The notes beneath the pieces were generated by a model. That model saw nothing but the letters and a program-made list of their open reading frames with translations, was not told the DNA's origin and made no database searches. Shown here piece after piece: positions 13,101 through 25,594 of a DNA stretch of 64,000 bases (position 1 is its first letter; each line of letters opens with the position of its first letter). The position numbers and the translations under genes were made by a program. The DNA lies in assembly GCA_023078685.1 (NCBI GenBank), contig JALGAS010000002.1, positions 6,882,001 through 6,946,000 on the forward strand, written 5' to 3'. This DNA is from Neopestalotiopsis rosae (Eukaryota; Ascomycota; Sordariomycetes; Amphisphaeriales; Sporocadaceae).

Positions 13101-15904
13101 ATGGAAGTGACTATAGGGATGAGGTTTCAGATGCTCGAACAGAGCGTTCATGAGTTCCTCGATGACAGGGGCCATAATGGGATCCAGATAGTCAGCTGTG
13201 AGATTATCGACGCAAAGCTCTAGCGTTCTAAGCCCTTGACCCACAAGATCCGTTCCCGCTCTCAAAGCAACAACAAGAGGTCTCATCAAGAAGCTCAAAT
13301 GAGGGAGGAGGTTGCTTAGGCGAGCGGGAACCGTCAAGCACAATTCCACGTAGAGGTCGCGTTCAGTGGGTTTGCGGGCAGCCATTAGCAGGGTATTGAG
13401 CACGTCAAGTAGCATTTCTAGCAGTGGCAGAATTTGCTTGTAGAGATGCTCAAACTTTCCACCTCCGATGCTCCTGAACAACGAACGAAGAAGGAGGAAG
13501 TAATTCAAAGGCTCTTCAGCCTTCGTAGACAATTCGATTGACTTTGTAACAATGTCGACGACATGAGGCAATAGAACACGCTCGTTCTGCTCCGCAAAGA
13601 GCGTGACAGCCATGAAGGCAAGCTTGAATAAGCGGAGTAGGATACTCGACTTTTTGACATCGGCGGAGCCAACGTCATCAATCCGTTCCATCAAAAATTT
13701 GAGGAGCATGCCACAGAAGCTAGGTGAGGTTGCTTCACTCGCGAGGAAGAACTGGGGAATGTGCAGGAGTGCTGTATGTTCGAATATCATTTCGTACAGA
13801 CGTGGGATCTCTTGTTGGAAAACCTCGTGAAAAGTTGCTGGGTCGATACAGTGGAAGACGGTGGCAAACGTCTCGAGTAAATCCTTCTCCTCTTTGCTGC
13901 TGGAAACCATGTAGAAGTTGGCCATGTACTCAACGGTTGACGCATAAGTAGACTCAGATGCAGGCTTCTCGATTTCGTAGTACCGGAAGACGTATGCTCC
14001 CTCACGGAAAAGCTTGACAATGACCTTGACTTCCTCGGCAGAAAAGCCATAAGATACTTCCTGCCAATGTGCCGGAGCGTTATTGGGATCGATCGATATG
14101 GCAGCATTGCATGCCTTGAGCTGATAGAAAGTATTCTTGAGGCCATTCATCAGGTTCTTGAAGAGGAATTTGTTATCGACGACTGGGTCGGCACCCCTAT
14201 CACGCGGGTTCGAGGTCTTGATAGGCATTGCAGTAAAGATATCCGTCTCGTCCCAATCCGGTTGGGGTTCCTTATCGGCGAGATACGTGTCGGAGACCTG
14301 ATCAGCAGCTTGCTGGGCGTAAAGCTTGGACAGTTTGACAGCATTTGGATACTGTCTGTTCATAGCTGCAAACTTGTCGCCAATGGCGTTGAGAATAGTC
14401 AACAAGTAATGCCGAGCGTCCACCTTGTTCTGCATACGTGCAATGCACTCTGCCATGTTGAGCAAGAGTTTGGCGCTCATCGTCTGAAAGCTGGTACCGG
14501 GGAAATTGTCCTGTAAATTCCTCGTGTACACCTCGACGGTTTTTCGGATCTGCTCAGGCGAAAGAGCTTCGCGGACGTGATGTATGAGGTCTGCGAGCAT
14601 ACTGTACGCCAGGGGTCTCATCGTATCATACACAGTCAATCCATCGCCGATCAATGTCTTCTCCTCCAGCAACGCATCGATCTTGGGCAGGAAGATCTTC
14701 CTGAAATTGAAGTTGATAATGTGGCGGATGGCGACCAAAAGCTCCTTGCGCGCAGCCGACTTTTCTCTGGGGCAGTCCTGAAGTAGTCGAACTACTATGT
14801 CTGGTAGCGTTGGGAGGAAATCAGTCAGTTGGCTCGAGTATTGCCTGAGCAAATAAGCCAGAAAACTCATGGTTTTGACCTGCGCTGTGATAAATTCCCC
14901 AAAGGCAGCTCTGTTCTTGATGTTCCGGCTCACTCCAGCAAATGTCTGACCCTTTGACTTGGCTTCGGCGTGTGCCTGCTCCTGGGCTTGCGCCTGTAGC
15001 AGGAGGACAGATTTAATCAGAGGAACAAACGACTTGACGTTTTGAGGGATGATGCTTCGATATGTCTGAAAAACGGAGACCACGATGATGGGACATTCCG
15101 AGAGGACCTTGAAGGATTGTATTCCCTTCAGAAGTGGCCGGTTCTGCTGTTGTAGGTCCTGTCCTAGATCGGTCACGGATGCGACTGGCGAGCCTGGTCG
15201 TGGCGATTGAAAGTTGGTCTGCGTGCTTCCCGGGGTCGACGGTGCTCCGGTAGCGTTGGGCGCACCAGCATTGCTATCGAGTTGCTCCCGGACATTTTTT
15301 TCGGTCTGCTCGAATAGCTCCTGGATGAGAGTAAGGAAGGGCTGCACCTTTCCTTGCAGCACTTTATGTTGGTGGCGCATGATGTCGGATATGATCTTGA
15401 CGCAAAGCGTCGCATTTTCCTCATTATCGTTCTTGACCAAACCCATGAGGAGATCAACAACCTCCTCCGCATACGACTCGAAAGGTTCGGGCGAGCTCTG
15501 GTGGGTTGGTAACCGATGCAAGATTTCGAGTACGCAGTTTCGCAGTTTCTGCGAGTACTTCCGTCAGCATGTACCATCGACGATGTTGAATATCACATAC
15601 CTGCTCTACGGATGTGGTTTGGAAGACGCAAGCTCCCCGTAAGATATTCACAAACGGGGGCATGGTCTTCTTAAGAAACATTGGATAAGCCGGGCCATTG
15701 GTGTAGTGATCGAGAGTGTCGCGTAGACTAGAAGCTGCATCGAGTTTCTGCTTCGACTCTGCGGTGGTATGGGTCAGCACTGGAGAATCCTATGGATGAA
15801 ATATGTACGGGAAGTTGACTTGACGGCATGCTGCTGAGAACTGGCTTACCTGTGTCCGCTATGCTCAACCGCCGCACAATATCCTCAAACGCATTCGCCG
15901 CCAT
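4140..15904 (-). CDS. tra1: TRA1, PIKK-family pseudokinase scaffold of SAGA and NuA4
   Basis: Activator-binding subunit that brings the SAGA and NuA4 acetyltransferase complexes to promoters. Four exons on the minus strand: 15904-15850, 15779-15601, 15548-4881 and 4826-4140. They encode 3862 residues, close to the usual fungal length (yeast about 3740). The start [10 protein letters not shown], with introns of 70 and 52 nt, restores a typical N-terminus lost if the long ORF is read alone. Most of the protein is HEAT/TPR-type helical repeat, then the FAT region. A Gln/Ser/Lys-rich linker lies near residues 3240-3335, the PI3K-like domain starts near 3510, and a FATC tail ends ALWMPYL. The kinase lacks the catalytic DxxxxN and DFG motifs, as known for TRA1/TRRAP. 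The last intron (4827-4880) is 54 nt long and has no stop codon, so it is easily mis-annotated as coding. The gene diverges from the AIG2-like gene. Confidence 0.97.
4827..4880 (-). other. Stopless in-frame intron of tra1
   Basis: On the minus strand this begins GTAAGT, contains the perfect branch site TGCTAAC and ends CAG. It is 54 nt (18 codons) with no stop in the tra1 frame. Removing it joins EPKG to KQLDQTV within the conserved kinase-like domain. Reading it as coding would insert 18 residues that look unlike the family. Confidence 0.88.
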
Positions 15905-17661
15905 GGTTGCGGCTACTGCGCATTCGCAGTGAACTTATATATCAGATCATGCGGCGATGAAAGAAACTGTGAAACTATCGGGGGACCGAGGTCGGCGCAA
16001 TGTTGTGATGATGGGAGTTGACTGTCGTTGTCGCTCGAGTTCGAAGTTAATGGTGGGGTGGCAGTAGATGGCGACGGGGGAAGACGAAGCTCGAGGCTAG
16101 GAGGTCGCAAATACACACAACTCGCTCCCTTGCAAGGCTTGGGAGTAGTAATTTGATAGTCAAGAAATGACGTTGCCGTTGCCGTCAATTTGATTTGCGT
16201 CGAATGGGAAAAAAAAAAGTAAAGGTGAAAGTCTGGGGTATCATAAAATGGGCAAAGACGTAAATGTCTAGACTGCGCGACAGACAGACAAGGCTATCAA
16301 ATGTACAGAACGAGCCTACAATTGAAAAAGCGAGGAGCTTAGAGAATTGGAGACGCGTCCTGGGCTGGGGGGAGCGACCGCCAAAACCTCTTGACGCTAG
16401 GCACGGATCAAGGTTTTTGCCTGCGTGACGGACCCCCGGTGCCACGCTAGGTGCTCTGTACGAAATCCTACTACTGGTCCCAATGATGAATGAGATGTTG
16501 TACTCCTGGAAGGGTTTAGCGACTTTATTGGTTCAAGAGAAACACAATTTGACATATTGAATAACTATGAGCTATTGCGGATTCGTATCTTGGAGGGTCA
16601 TCTCACATCGGGAGTCCGTCTGAGGACGTACAAGTCGAATTGTCATGTATGCATCAATGCACAAGGACTTAACGATCTTCTTACCCCGGATTCGACCCTG
16701 CTCCACTTTATCAATCTTATCTTTTAGATCAAGGCTAAGATAAGGCAGCCACCAAAGATAAGGTGGGGACAGTGCATCGAAGCATCTAGACAAGCTTGAG
16801 ACCATTGAACATTTGTACCTTTCACTGATGCTCAACTTACAAGAGATGCGGACCATGTGTATGGTCAGTCTACCCTGAGGGGTAATCAAGACGACATTGA
16901 ATGCAAAGTCATTATCTCATCCATCCATTTATGTATCGTAACACACAAACACAAGTTTGTTTGTTGCGATCGCCTAAGGAACCACCAAAAGCAAAGATTA
17001 CTCTGGGCAACTTGGAAGTGGCAGGTACCTACTTTGCAGCAATGTGTGTGCGCTGGTTCTTTAATCTTGGCCTAAGTCGCGATTAGGTATCTCAAAGATG
17101 TTCTTGTTAGAAAACGAAGCAGCCATTGACACAAAAGACACACAAGGAAATATTGCTACCACAGGTCGTTGACTAATCCAAATGATTCGCGTTTCCCATT
17201 CTCCACAAACGGATGAATGGTGTATAGGTAGATACCTGTGGAAACGATCTCACTGCATGAATCAGTGCGCAGCCGGTACAAAGCACCTTTGCCAGCCGCT
17301 GTCACTCGACCTTCTGGATATCTTCACCAACTAGAGGTTGTCTAACCAGCAAACACCTCTGCCTTGAAAACAATCAGCGAATGATGCCTAGTTGACTCCT
17401 TCTCTTTCTCAGTCCTTCTATTTAAGTGCGTGACCGGTGCCCCCATTTTTTCCTTCCCACCATTTCACTCGTAGCAACTCAGCAGCGCGTCTTTGCCACA
17501 ATACACCATCATCTCATCAATCGCGGGGTTCCGAATCTACTGCTCAGAAACATCCACCTCATCTACACACAGTACTGTGGGCTCATTGCCACGATAAACG
17601 TTACACAGTCTGCGACAATCAAATCTGAGGAACAAGAACAAATTTCTCAAGTTACAACATC
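15905..17661. other. Divergent promoter region between tra1 and the AIG2-like gene
   Basis: About 1.76 kb between two divergent starts. It must hold both promoters. A CTATTTAAG element near 17418 is a possible weak TATA for the plus-strand gene and is followed by a pyrimidine-rich leader. No other gene was seen. Confidence 0.55.
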
Positions 17662-18423
17662 ATGGCGACAAACGGCGATGGCACAGGCACTGCCTTCTTC
17701 TACGGTAAGCCGATAACGGTGCACCGTGCATGCGTGTCGACTATAAACCGAGAACCATGACTGACCAAGTATCACAGGCACACTGGTATGTTGAACCACC
17801 CATTCAAGGATTCATATCCGCGTTTTTGGTGCAAGAAGACCCCGCTATGGAGGGGATCTGCACCAAACTTGATTTTATTGACTTCTAACTCTGGGTGCGC
17901 CAAAAAAAATTAGATGGCCGCCGAGGTCTTCTTCACCGTCTGCTACCGCAACTCGCCCATCGACGTAGGCGTGCTCAAGTCGCTGCACCAGTTCCAGCCG
18001 GCCGTGCTGCACGGCTACTGCCGGCGCCGGGTCAAGCACGCCGACTACCCGGGCATCACGCCCGACGGCGGCCATGACGTGCGCGGCGTGCTGGTCACGG
18101 GCCTCACCTCGGCCAACCTGCACCACCTCGACTACTTTGAGGGCTCCGAGTACGCGCGCGAAAAGGTGCGCGTCAAGCTCCTGACCAAGGTCGGCGACGA
18201 CGACGGCAAGGGCAACGTCGAGGGCGACGACGAGGTCGAGACCGACGTCTACGTCTTCAAGCACCCCGAGAGCCTCGAGGACCGCGAATGGGACTTTCAC
18301 GAGTTCCGCACCCAGAAGATGAAGAACTGGACCCGCGAGGACTATGGCTTTGAGGACTCGGAGCACTTTGCGCCCGTCGACGTCGACGGCGTCACCAAGG
18401 AGGAGGAGGAGGCGGCTGTCTAA
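17662..18423 (+). CDS. AIG2-like gamma-glutamylcyclotransferase family protein
   Basis: Predicted cytosolic protein of the GGCT/AIG2 fold, a family that includes enzymes releasing 5-oxoproline from gamma-glutamyl peptides; the substrate here is unknown. Exons: 17662-17704, 17778-17785 and 17914-18423, giving 186 residues. The middle exon is only 8 nt. Its inclusion is required to write the family motif FFYGTLM, which is split over all three exons. The motif LDYFEGSEYAREKV carries the acidic residue expected in the active site. The C-terminus is very acidic and ends in a run of Glu. Exon 3 is much richer in G/C at third positions than its surroundings, suggesting codon selection. An ATG at the start of exon 3 (17914) could mislead gene callers into a truncated 169-residue product lacking the substrate-loop motif. 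Confidence 0.92.
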
Positions 18424-19166
18424 AAAAGTCCGGCACCAACAAGACAGAGTTGAGAGCCGTGGGCATTTCTTCCCGACCCAGCTTCATTCATGGGTCTACA
18501 TACCTTCTCGTTATGGGCGTTGATGTGTTGTGAAGCAACTAGACTAAAGTGCTAGACGATAGAGGAGGAAATATCAATAGAGAAGGGTCCCAAGGATTAC
18601 ACAATGACGATGACTGATAAGTGAATGAATGTAAAGAGTCATCTCTGGCATGGTAATTCCTCGCTTCGGTGCCATATTTCCCGCAAAAAAGGCATTGGAG
18701 AACATTTGTTGTTGTGACAGGTGAATTTTCATGTGTCACCGAGATAAGCTTGTGTTTATGCTAAGCGAGTTTATCGACAGCAAGGAATTTGATTATTTTA
18801 TTCATCTATTTTTTTAAGCTTGAAGAGCCTTTTACATGGTTCCTCGCATGACCGGGAAGGCGGCGCAGAAGGAATATATTACCTGACCCCTCCTCCCCGC
18901 CCCTTGCTGCGCGCTTTCGCGATTCTTTCGCATCTGGCCGCCCATCAGCCGCAAAAGCGAACAAGAACACCTGTAGCTTACATAGTGCAAGGGTGTTTGA
19001 GAGCGGCAACCACTTCCCATAGGCTCAGGTTACTTGTTGGGCTACAGGAATAGATTAAGATTGAGTTCAAAGTTCTCACTATGAGACTTGTTTTGGTAGT
19101 GATCGTCGAGGCACAAAACGGTGTGGCTGCGGACCAAGCCGCCTGGCCGGCGCGCATGAGGCTATT

Positions 19167-19186
19167 TCTCTCTCGCTCTCTCTCTC
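19167..19186. repeat. TC-rich microsatellite
   Basis: Near-perfect alternating T/C over about 20 nt with one G interruption, in the gene-free stretch upstream of the laccase. Confidence 0.8.
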
Positions 19187-22100
19187 ACCCCTCGTTTAGT
19201 AGTGCCTCCAAGTTGGAATCCATATCTTCTTAGTCTAGAGTACTGAATAAGCGACCATCGTTTTGGCGAATCGTGCAGCTCTAGAGGATTACCATCTGAC
19301 AAACAAAAGTCCCCGTCAAGAATATTTACCGAGCAAAGAACCTCTGGTTGAGGCCTTGTCAAGACGACGCGTCCTCGTCAGAAGACTGGCAGGCCAAAAT
19401 CAAGGCATTCAGTAGGGTGGGGGCGCTTTTAGGGTGCAGCGAGCGGTATCGTGATCACACATGCGCTTTTGTCTTGTCTTCGGACTCTTTGCGTACTTCT
19501 GCAGGAGAAGTGTATGCTGACTAAAAAAGAGTTGGGTTTTTTGATAACAGCCGCAGTAAGAAATATAGGCATGTAGCCGCCATGCGTAATCGTACAATTT
19601 ACAACTGCCGGGTCACTCATGGCGCCATGATTCGAACGATTATACTATGTACTGTAACAAGCCCTCGTTAATTCTCCGCAGGTTACACTAGAACAAGCCC
19701 ATTTAGCGTCTCTGGGTTTGGGAATTACCTGGTTGCAATCGCAATCCCGGGAGCCCATAAGCCGGCAGACAAGAACAGAGCATTGGCAAAAGCCTTGACC
19801 ACGTCTCAGGAGAGAGGGCAGAGCGGCACGGTAGAAGGCGCTGAGGCTCAAATCATATTGATCCTTTTTTTTACGAGTCAATGTATTGGCTGTGGCCAAG
19901 CAAATAGCCACAAGGTCACAATCAGCTGTGTACGAATTAAGGTACCCCTCTTGCTCTTCAACCGTCAAGCCCGTTTGGTACGAAATCTTGGCAAGCTTTC
20001 ATGTTGTCGCCAAAAGTCAGAGCGTGGGATGGTTCGCATGCGGGCCATGAGCAGCCCCATGTTTAGTGCCGGTGAGGCGTCGTAAGCCTATGCCCACTAA
20101 TACAGGCATGCCGAGCCGCGATGTCAGGCTGTTCAAACGTCTGCGGATCGCTTTCTCGTGAGTTTATCAGCCCTCCCCATAGTAACCCATAGTTGTGATG
20201 CCGGTATATAATACCAGTTTGATATGGAAGATGGGGAAACCTTTCATAAAATGAAGAGATTTGAGAGTAAGAAGAGGGATGCATACTATTTTACCCACCC
20301 CCCCTTGTCGCTCGGTCGCTCGGATATTGCTAAGCTTTGCGCGCGGCGAGCGGCTCTTGCAATACAGACAACAAGAATGTGTGTGTTTGTCTGGTCGCTT
20401 TTGGCAAGCAACTCGGAAACGAAACGCATTTCGGAAACGATGGCGATTGATCAGTCTTTGTCAGTCTCTAAGGGAATAATCTCCGCTGTCAAAACATGTG
20501 AACTTTAGGACTTGATATATGCATGGTTCACAATTATACAACTCTAATATGAATCATATGCTCTGTTGGGGAGCTGGTTTGGCGTACGTCATTTGGAGCA
20601 TTGTCACACGGGGATTGCAGTAGATAAGTCGATATAGCATTATTATAGCACAATCATTATTTTCTGCACCGAGATGAGTGATGGGGAGGAAAACACACGA
20701 GCCGCCAGCGGGCGCATCGATTATTCTCGAAGCCCTTCATCACGAGGTTGCAGGCGTACAACATACGGTGACTGCTGCTGTTGAATTCGTGTACAATAAA
20801 TTTACTTGCTTCTTTCTTCCTCTCAGGCGAGCTCGGGTCGAAGACCGAATAAGCGAGCTGCTGCTGACCGCCGCCCTCGTCCGCCCACCGCTGGGCTGCA
20901 CGTAGGGAGAGGGACTTTTTCCTTCTGTTGTTGAGGTGATACAGCGTCGGAAATCGTGATCGCCTCATGCAAGGCAATCGCTGCGAGATATCAAGATACG
21001 CACACCATGTAAAAACATGTAAGCCGCCGTCTCCGTCAACCTGAACCCAGTCTCAGCTCATGCCCAAAAGGGGAGCCTTGCTGTAGTGTAAATATGCTTG
21101 AATGCCAATAAGCATAGAATCCCTGAGGGGTGTTGCTGAAGCTTGGCGGAGCGCGCCAGACACTTTTCTCTCATACAGTACTTCTCGAAGGCTGGGAGAG
21201 GGGGGATAAGAGGGGAGAAAGAGAGAAAATAGAAACGAACATACTTTCCTTGGTGAGCACAGCAGGCAATACAGGATTCAATCGTGCAGGGCGAACTGCA
21301 GGTACGGGCGGTTAGCATTCCTCTTATGGCAGAGACTTACGCGTACAAATGGCGCGACTATTGAGTGCTCGGCTGGCTCCGATTGGGCCGACAGTGGTTG
21401 ATTAGACGCAAGGTTATAGACTTAATAGCGGGACCCCTGGATCTTACATAGTACAGTCTTGGGACTTGTCAGCCAGCAGCCCAGAGCCCGGTCTTTGCCC
21501 GGGCACCAGCCGAGAGTTGAGCCACATCCCGGTAGATTCTTGCTGTACCATAACGTCACTGGGTAACAGCAGCCGAGCGGCAGAGATTCCGTACTCCAGA
21601 TCTCAGTTTTTGTACAAAAACGGTCGTGATCAACGACTTGTTGATGCGCTTCCACGTGGGGTGGATCTTCGTGGATCTTTGTTTTAGTGTAAAGGGTTCA
21701 AAAATAACGGTGTCTAGACTCTGTGCTCAGACTTTGTTGGTTGAGAGTCGTGGAGACAGACCTGTTCACCTGAAGAGCCTCATTGCTCTCAGATCTTCTC
21801 TCATAAGTTTCAGCTCTAGGGCTGCTCCACAGCGGCTACCTACATGGCAGAGAAGACATTTCGCACAGGCTTGGAATGTTTGGTAACGTGGTAGCATTTG
21901 GTAAAAGTACTAATGTTTCCCTCTTGTTCGAAACAAGGCCCAATCGCAATATACTACCTTGGGCGCCGCTGTCATGCATGGACGGCACGTTGGGAGGTGT
22001 GGCGGGAGATGCAGTCTTTAGGAGTCAGGTCAATACTATACTGTACCAATCGACACCGCCTTTGCGGCTTTTGCGACAAGAGAAAAAAAAGAATTATCAG

Positions 22101-23475
22101 GACAAGTTCAATATCCCAGCAGGGAAATAAGCATACTAGCAATGCATGTGCTATGTGCAGCATGAATGAATACGAGAAATATCGAGTCCAGTCCGGTGGC
22201 ATAAGCAGCAAAGCAGGGCACTTTGCCGCCGCATTCATATCTGCTCTGAGCTCTCGGCGCCGCACCGCTGGAAATGCCCAGCAAATGCCCAGGATTATTG
22301 TACTTGTCGCTGCATGTTGTTTGCTGCGAATGCAGACGAGTGGATTCTGCTCTTTTCGGGTGGAGCGCCACATTCATACCTTGGCCCATACTACTACTAT
22401 AGTACTATGTACAGTAGAAGGGGAAAAGGCCGGCAGAGTTGCACCGCAACAACAAACTGGTTACCTTCGTGGCGCTCGGTCACATGGCAAAGTTGCACCT
22501 GGCACCTCCCGATGTTACCGGTCCCTTGAGGAGCCGCGAATCCACCACCGTGCACAGTTCCTGCCATGTTATTATAGAGTATCTTCGCTTGCGGCTCCGA
22601 TCCACTGTTGGGGCGATCTACCCCGGGTTCTCAGTAACGCCTTGATCTGAATTGGGACTAAACCCCCCTTGAACCCAATGGGACCAGATGGCAGAGTGCT
22701 ACAATAGAGCAGAGCAGATTGCCTTGCTGGCTCAAGTCACTGCAAAACAAAAAAGTGTAATCTTGATCGAAAATTTCCAGCCTGTTGATTATACTGTTGC
22801 TATGACCGCGCCAGCCTGGTCTTGTGTGAAGCAGCGCGCGGCTGGCCTGATTCTCTTCCAATGTAACCTCCTTTTCCCTTCTTCGGCCAAAAACAGCCAA
22901 TAAAGTCTCTCGGTATTTGCTAAAATATCAATATCTTTCGCTTTTCTATGGGGCTTCTCTTCGCTTTGGCGACTAGTTTGAGTCCTCGTGGTGTTCCTTG
23001 CAGCCTTGGCCTTTCTTATCGGATATCCCATATTGGACAAGAATCTATATTCATCTTTCACCATTCACCTGAACCTGAATGATCCATGTTCCTCGGAAAG
23101 CCATTTCAGTCGGAGGCTCGGAGCCGACCAAGTACAGATGCCACTCCCTCTTCTTGCCCTCGTGGCTATGACCCTTTTGAATCTTGTCCCCGAATCCATG
23201 CCCGCAGGAAGGCGGTCGACTTTGGGGGTCAACTTCACGATGCGTCTGTGCCTTGGCCCCATCGTCGACTGGTCTCTGAGACTGCAACCTCACTTCATAT
23301 CATCCTTGGCACATGAGCGCCTATGCAGTCCACGTAATCCAAAACCGATATTCAGGGTATCGTGTAGGTGGATGACAGTAAGATCGATATCACGAGCTAG
23401 CAAGGCAGAGATTCGTGTGGGCACAATGTCCAAGATACATCTTACCGACTTCATGATGTTTGATATCAAGTTGGA

Positions 23476-23483
23476 TATATAAG
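23476..23483 (+). promoter_or_regulatory. Probable TATA box of the laccase gene
   Basis: TATATAAG lies 130 bp upstream of the laccase ATG and is followed by a pyrimidine-rich leader, as in strongly regulated fungal secreted-enzyme genes. Inference from position and consensus only. Confidence 0.5.
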
Positions 23484-23612
23484 GACCTCGCCATCCCGAG
23501 GACATAGGTTTGTTTCTCTCGATATCATCCAGTATCAAACAGGAGAAGTCTTCTCATCCTTCGTTCCGAATCCTCCCATTCGTTGATAGACTATATCTTA
23601 CAACTGTGCAAG

Positions 23613-25594
23613 ATGCACCGTTCATTCATTCTTTCGAGCCTCAGCGCTCTCTTCTCAGTCGCTACCGCGGCCCCATCAGCCGAGATCTCTCCTCGCCAGA
23701 CGTGCGAGTTTGACTCGGCCAACAATCCTACCTGTTGGGGAGAGTACTCCTTGTCCACCAACTGGTATGACGAGGCTCCTGACACTGGAGTTGTGAGGGA
23801 GTTCTGGTGGGAGATCACCGAGACTACCGCTGCTCCTGATGGCTTCTCCCGTCCCGTCCAGGCGATCAATGGATCCATCCCGGGACCCCAGATCATCGCC
23901 GACTGGGGTGATACTATCAGTGAGTGACGATCATGGTCAAGTCGAACCTTGCATTTCGTACTAATACATGGCAGTTGTCCACGTCAAGAACTCTGCTACC
24001 CAGAACGGCTCGAGTATCCACTGGCACGGTATCAGACAAGAGTGAGTCTTATACCAAGAACCTATACGCATGAACATCACCGCTGACAAGACACATAGGG
24101 GATCAAACCTCTTTGATGGTGTTTCCGGAATCACTCAATGTCCCACTGCTCCTGGTGACTCCTTCACATATCAGTGGAAGGCTACACAAGTAAGCCTAGC
24201 CGTCAGCTTACACAATCTGGAGTATATCTACTGACACTTTAAAAATTAGTACGGCACAACTTGGTACCACTCGCACTTTAGTCTGCAGGCCTGGAACGGT
24301 GTCTTTGGCGGTGTCGTTGTCAACGGCCCGGCATCCGCACCTTACGATGAGGATAAGGGTACTCTGCTGCTGTCAGACTGGTACCACCCAACCGTCGACT
24401 CGCTGTTCCAAGGTGCTCAGACTGGCAACATCCCCGCCGCCCAGAATGGCTTGATCAACGGCACCAACACGTACAAGGACGGCGGCTCCAAGTACCAGAC
24501 CACGGTCGCCTCGGGCAGCCGCACCCGCCTGCGCCTCGTCAACACGGCCCTCGACACGCACTTTCGCTTCACCATTGACAACCACAACCTGACCGTCATC
24601 GCCGCGGACCTGGTGCCCATCCAGCCCTTCACCACCGACACCCTCAGCATCGGCATCGGCCAGCGCTACGACGTCATTGTCGAGGCCAACCAGGACCCGG
24701 GCAACTACTGGCTGCGCGCCATCCCCATGAGCTCGTGCTCGAGCTCCAACGAGAACTCGATGAACATCACCGGCATCTTCAACTACGAGGGCGTCGACGT
24801 GGCCTACCCCACCACCACGGGCTTCTCGTACAGCGACAACTGCGACGACGAGACGGCCAACCTGGTGCCCTATGTCGAGCTCGATGCCGCCCAGGACGGC
24901 CTGACCTCTGAGTTTGAAATCGGTCTCTCTGCCAATGGTGTCTTCCGCTGGACCATCAACGAGCAGCAGTTTTATACCCACTGGGAGTACCCTAGTAAGT
25001 TGCCACAGAGAAGATGACGAGAAATCTTTGTTTCCAGCATGCTAACATTTATGGCAGCCCTGCAACAGGTCATTGACCAGAACAGCTCTTGGGCAGAGGT
25101 GCAGCAGGTCAACATCTTTGACGAGGAGAACGAGTGGGTATACTTTGTGATTGAGTCTCAAATCGGCATTGTAAGTTTCTACACTTCCAGACTTTCTCCG
25201 GTAACATCGAGCAGAGGGAACTAACAGATGTGCTCAAAACCAGGCTCACCCCATCCACCTCCACGGCCACGACTTTTACGTCCTGGGCCAGCAGGCCGCC
25301 GCCAGCTACGAGAGCGCGGACCAGCTCAACTTTGCCAACCCGATCCGGCGCGACGTGGCCATGCTGCCCGCGGCCGGCTACCTCGTCATCGGCTTCCCCA
25401 CGGACAACCCGGGCGTCTGGCTGCTCCACTGCCACATTGGCTGGCACACGGTCGAAGGGCTGGCCCTGCAGCTCGTCGAGCGCCAGTCCGAGATCGCCGC
25501 CCTCGTCGACGCCGACTACCTCGCCCAGGGCTGCTCCGCCTGGGCCGACTTTACCACGGACACCGAGAAGATCCAGGACGATACTGGTATCTAG
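23613..25594 (+). CDS. Secreted ascomycete-type laccase (multicopper oxidase)
   Basis: Oxidises phenolic substrates with reduction of O2 to water. Six exons: 23613-23919, 23975-24041, 24099-24189, 24250-24994, 25058-25170 and 25244-25594, giving 557 residues. An N-terminal signal peptide (about 1-20) is followed by a short propeptide ending PRQ. All copper motifs are intact: HWHG (His118, His120), HSH (His162, His164), HPIHLHGH (from His443) and HCHIGWH (Cys504). The axial T1 position, ten residues after Cys504, is Leu514, as in many high-potential enzymes. The protein ends in DTGI, matching the C-terminal plug of asco-laccases (usually DSG plus a hydrophobic residue). Several N-glycosylation sequons are present. 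An in-frame ATG ten codons upstream would spoil the signal peptide, so I used 23613. The role (pigment, lignin, detoxification or insect and host phenolics) cannot be told from sequence. Confidence 0.95.

Larger units (their letters stand above)
18424..23612. other. Long gene-free region (5.2 kb) upstream of the laccase
   Basis: No frame here combines a credible start, coding composition and splice joins. The longest plus-strand opening (21898-22650) has no family motif. It contains a TC-rich microsatellite near 19170, runs of C, and several CT-rich then GC-rich segments that resemble each other only in composition. No terminal inverted repeats, integrase or transposase remnants, tRNA or rRNA were recognised. 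The proximal end holds the laccase promoter. Confidence 0.55.

Noticed and set aside
19621..19700. Possible minus-strand tRNA because of a GTTCGAATC T-loop-like string
   Set aside because: The flanking bases do not form a T stem or acceptor stem, and no D or anticodon arm fits.
21898..22650. 250-codon plus-strand opening in the gene-free region upstream of the laccase
   Set aside because: Cys/Arg/Ser-rich chance-like composition, no ATG in good context, no family motif, no splice partners.
22988..23482. 164-codon plus-strand frame just upstream of the laccase
   Set aside because: Lies in the promoter, overlaps the probable TATA box and lacks any recognisable motif.
18424..23612. Transposable element or decayed repeat in the long gaps
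   Set aside because: No terminal repeats, target duplications, polymerase or transposase motifs were visible by eye. A repeat-library search or self dot-plot would be needed to settle it.
24373..24981. 202-codon minus-strand frame under laccase exon 4
   Set aside because: Shadow of the G/C-rich third positions of the laccase; no conserved motifs.
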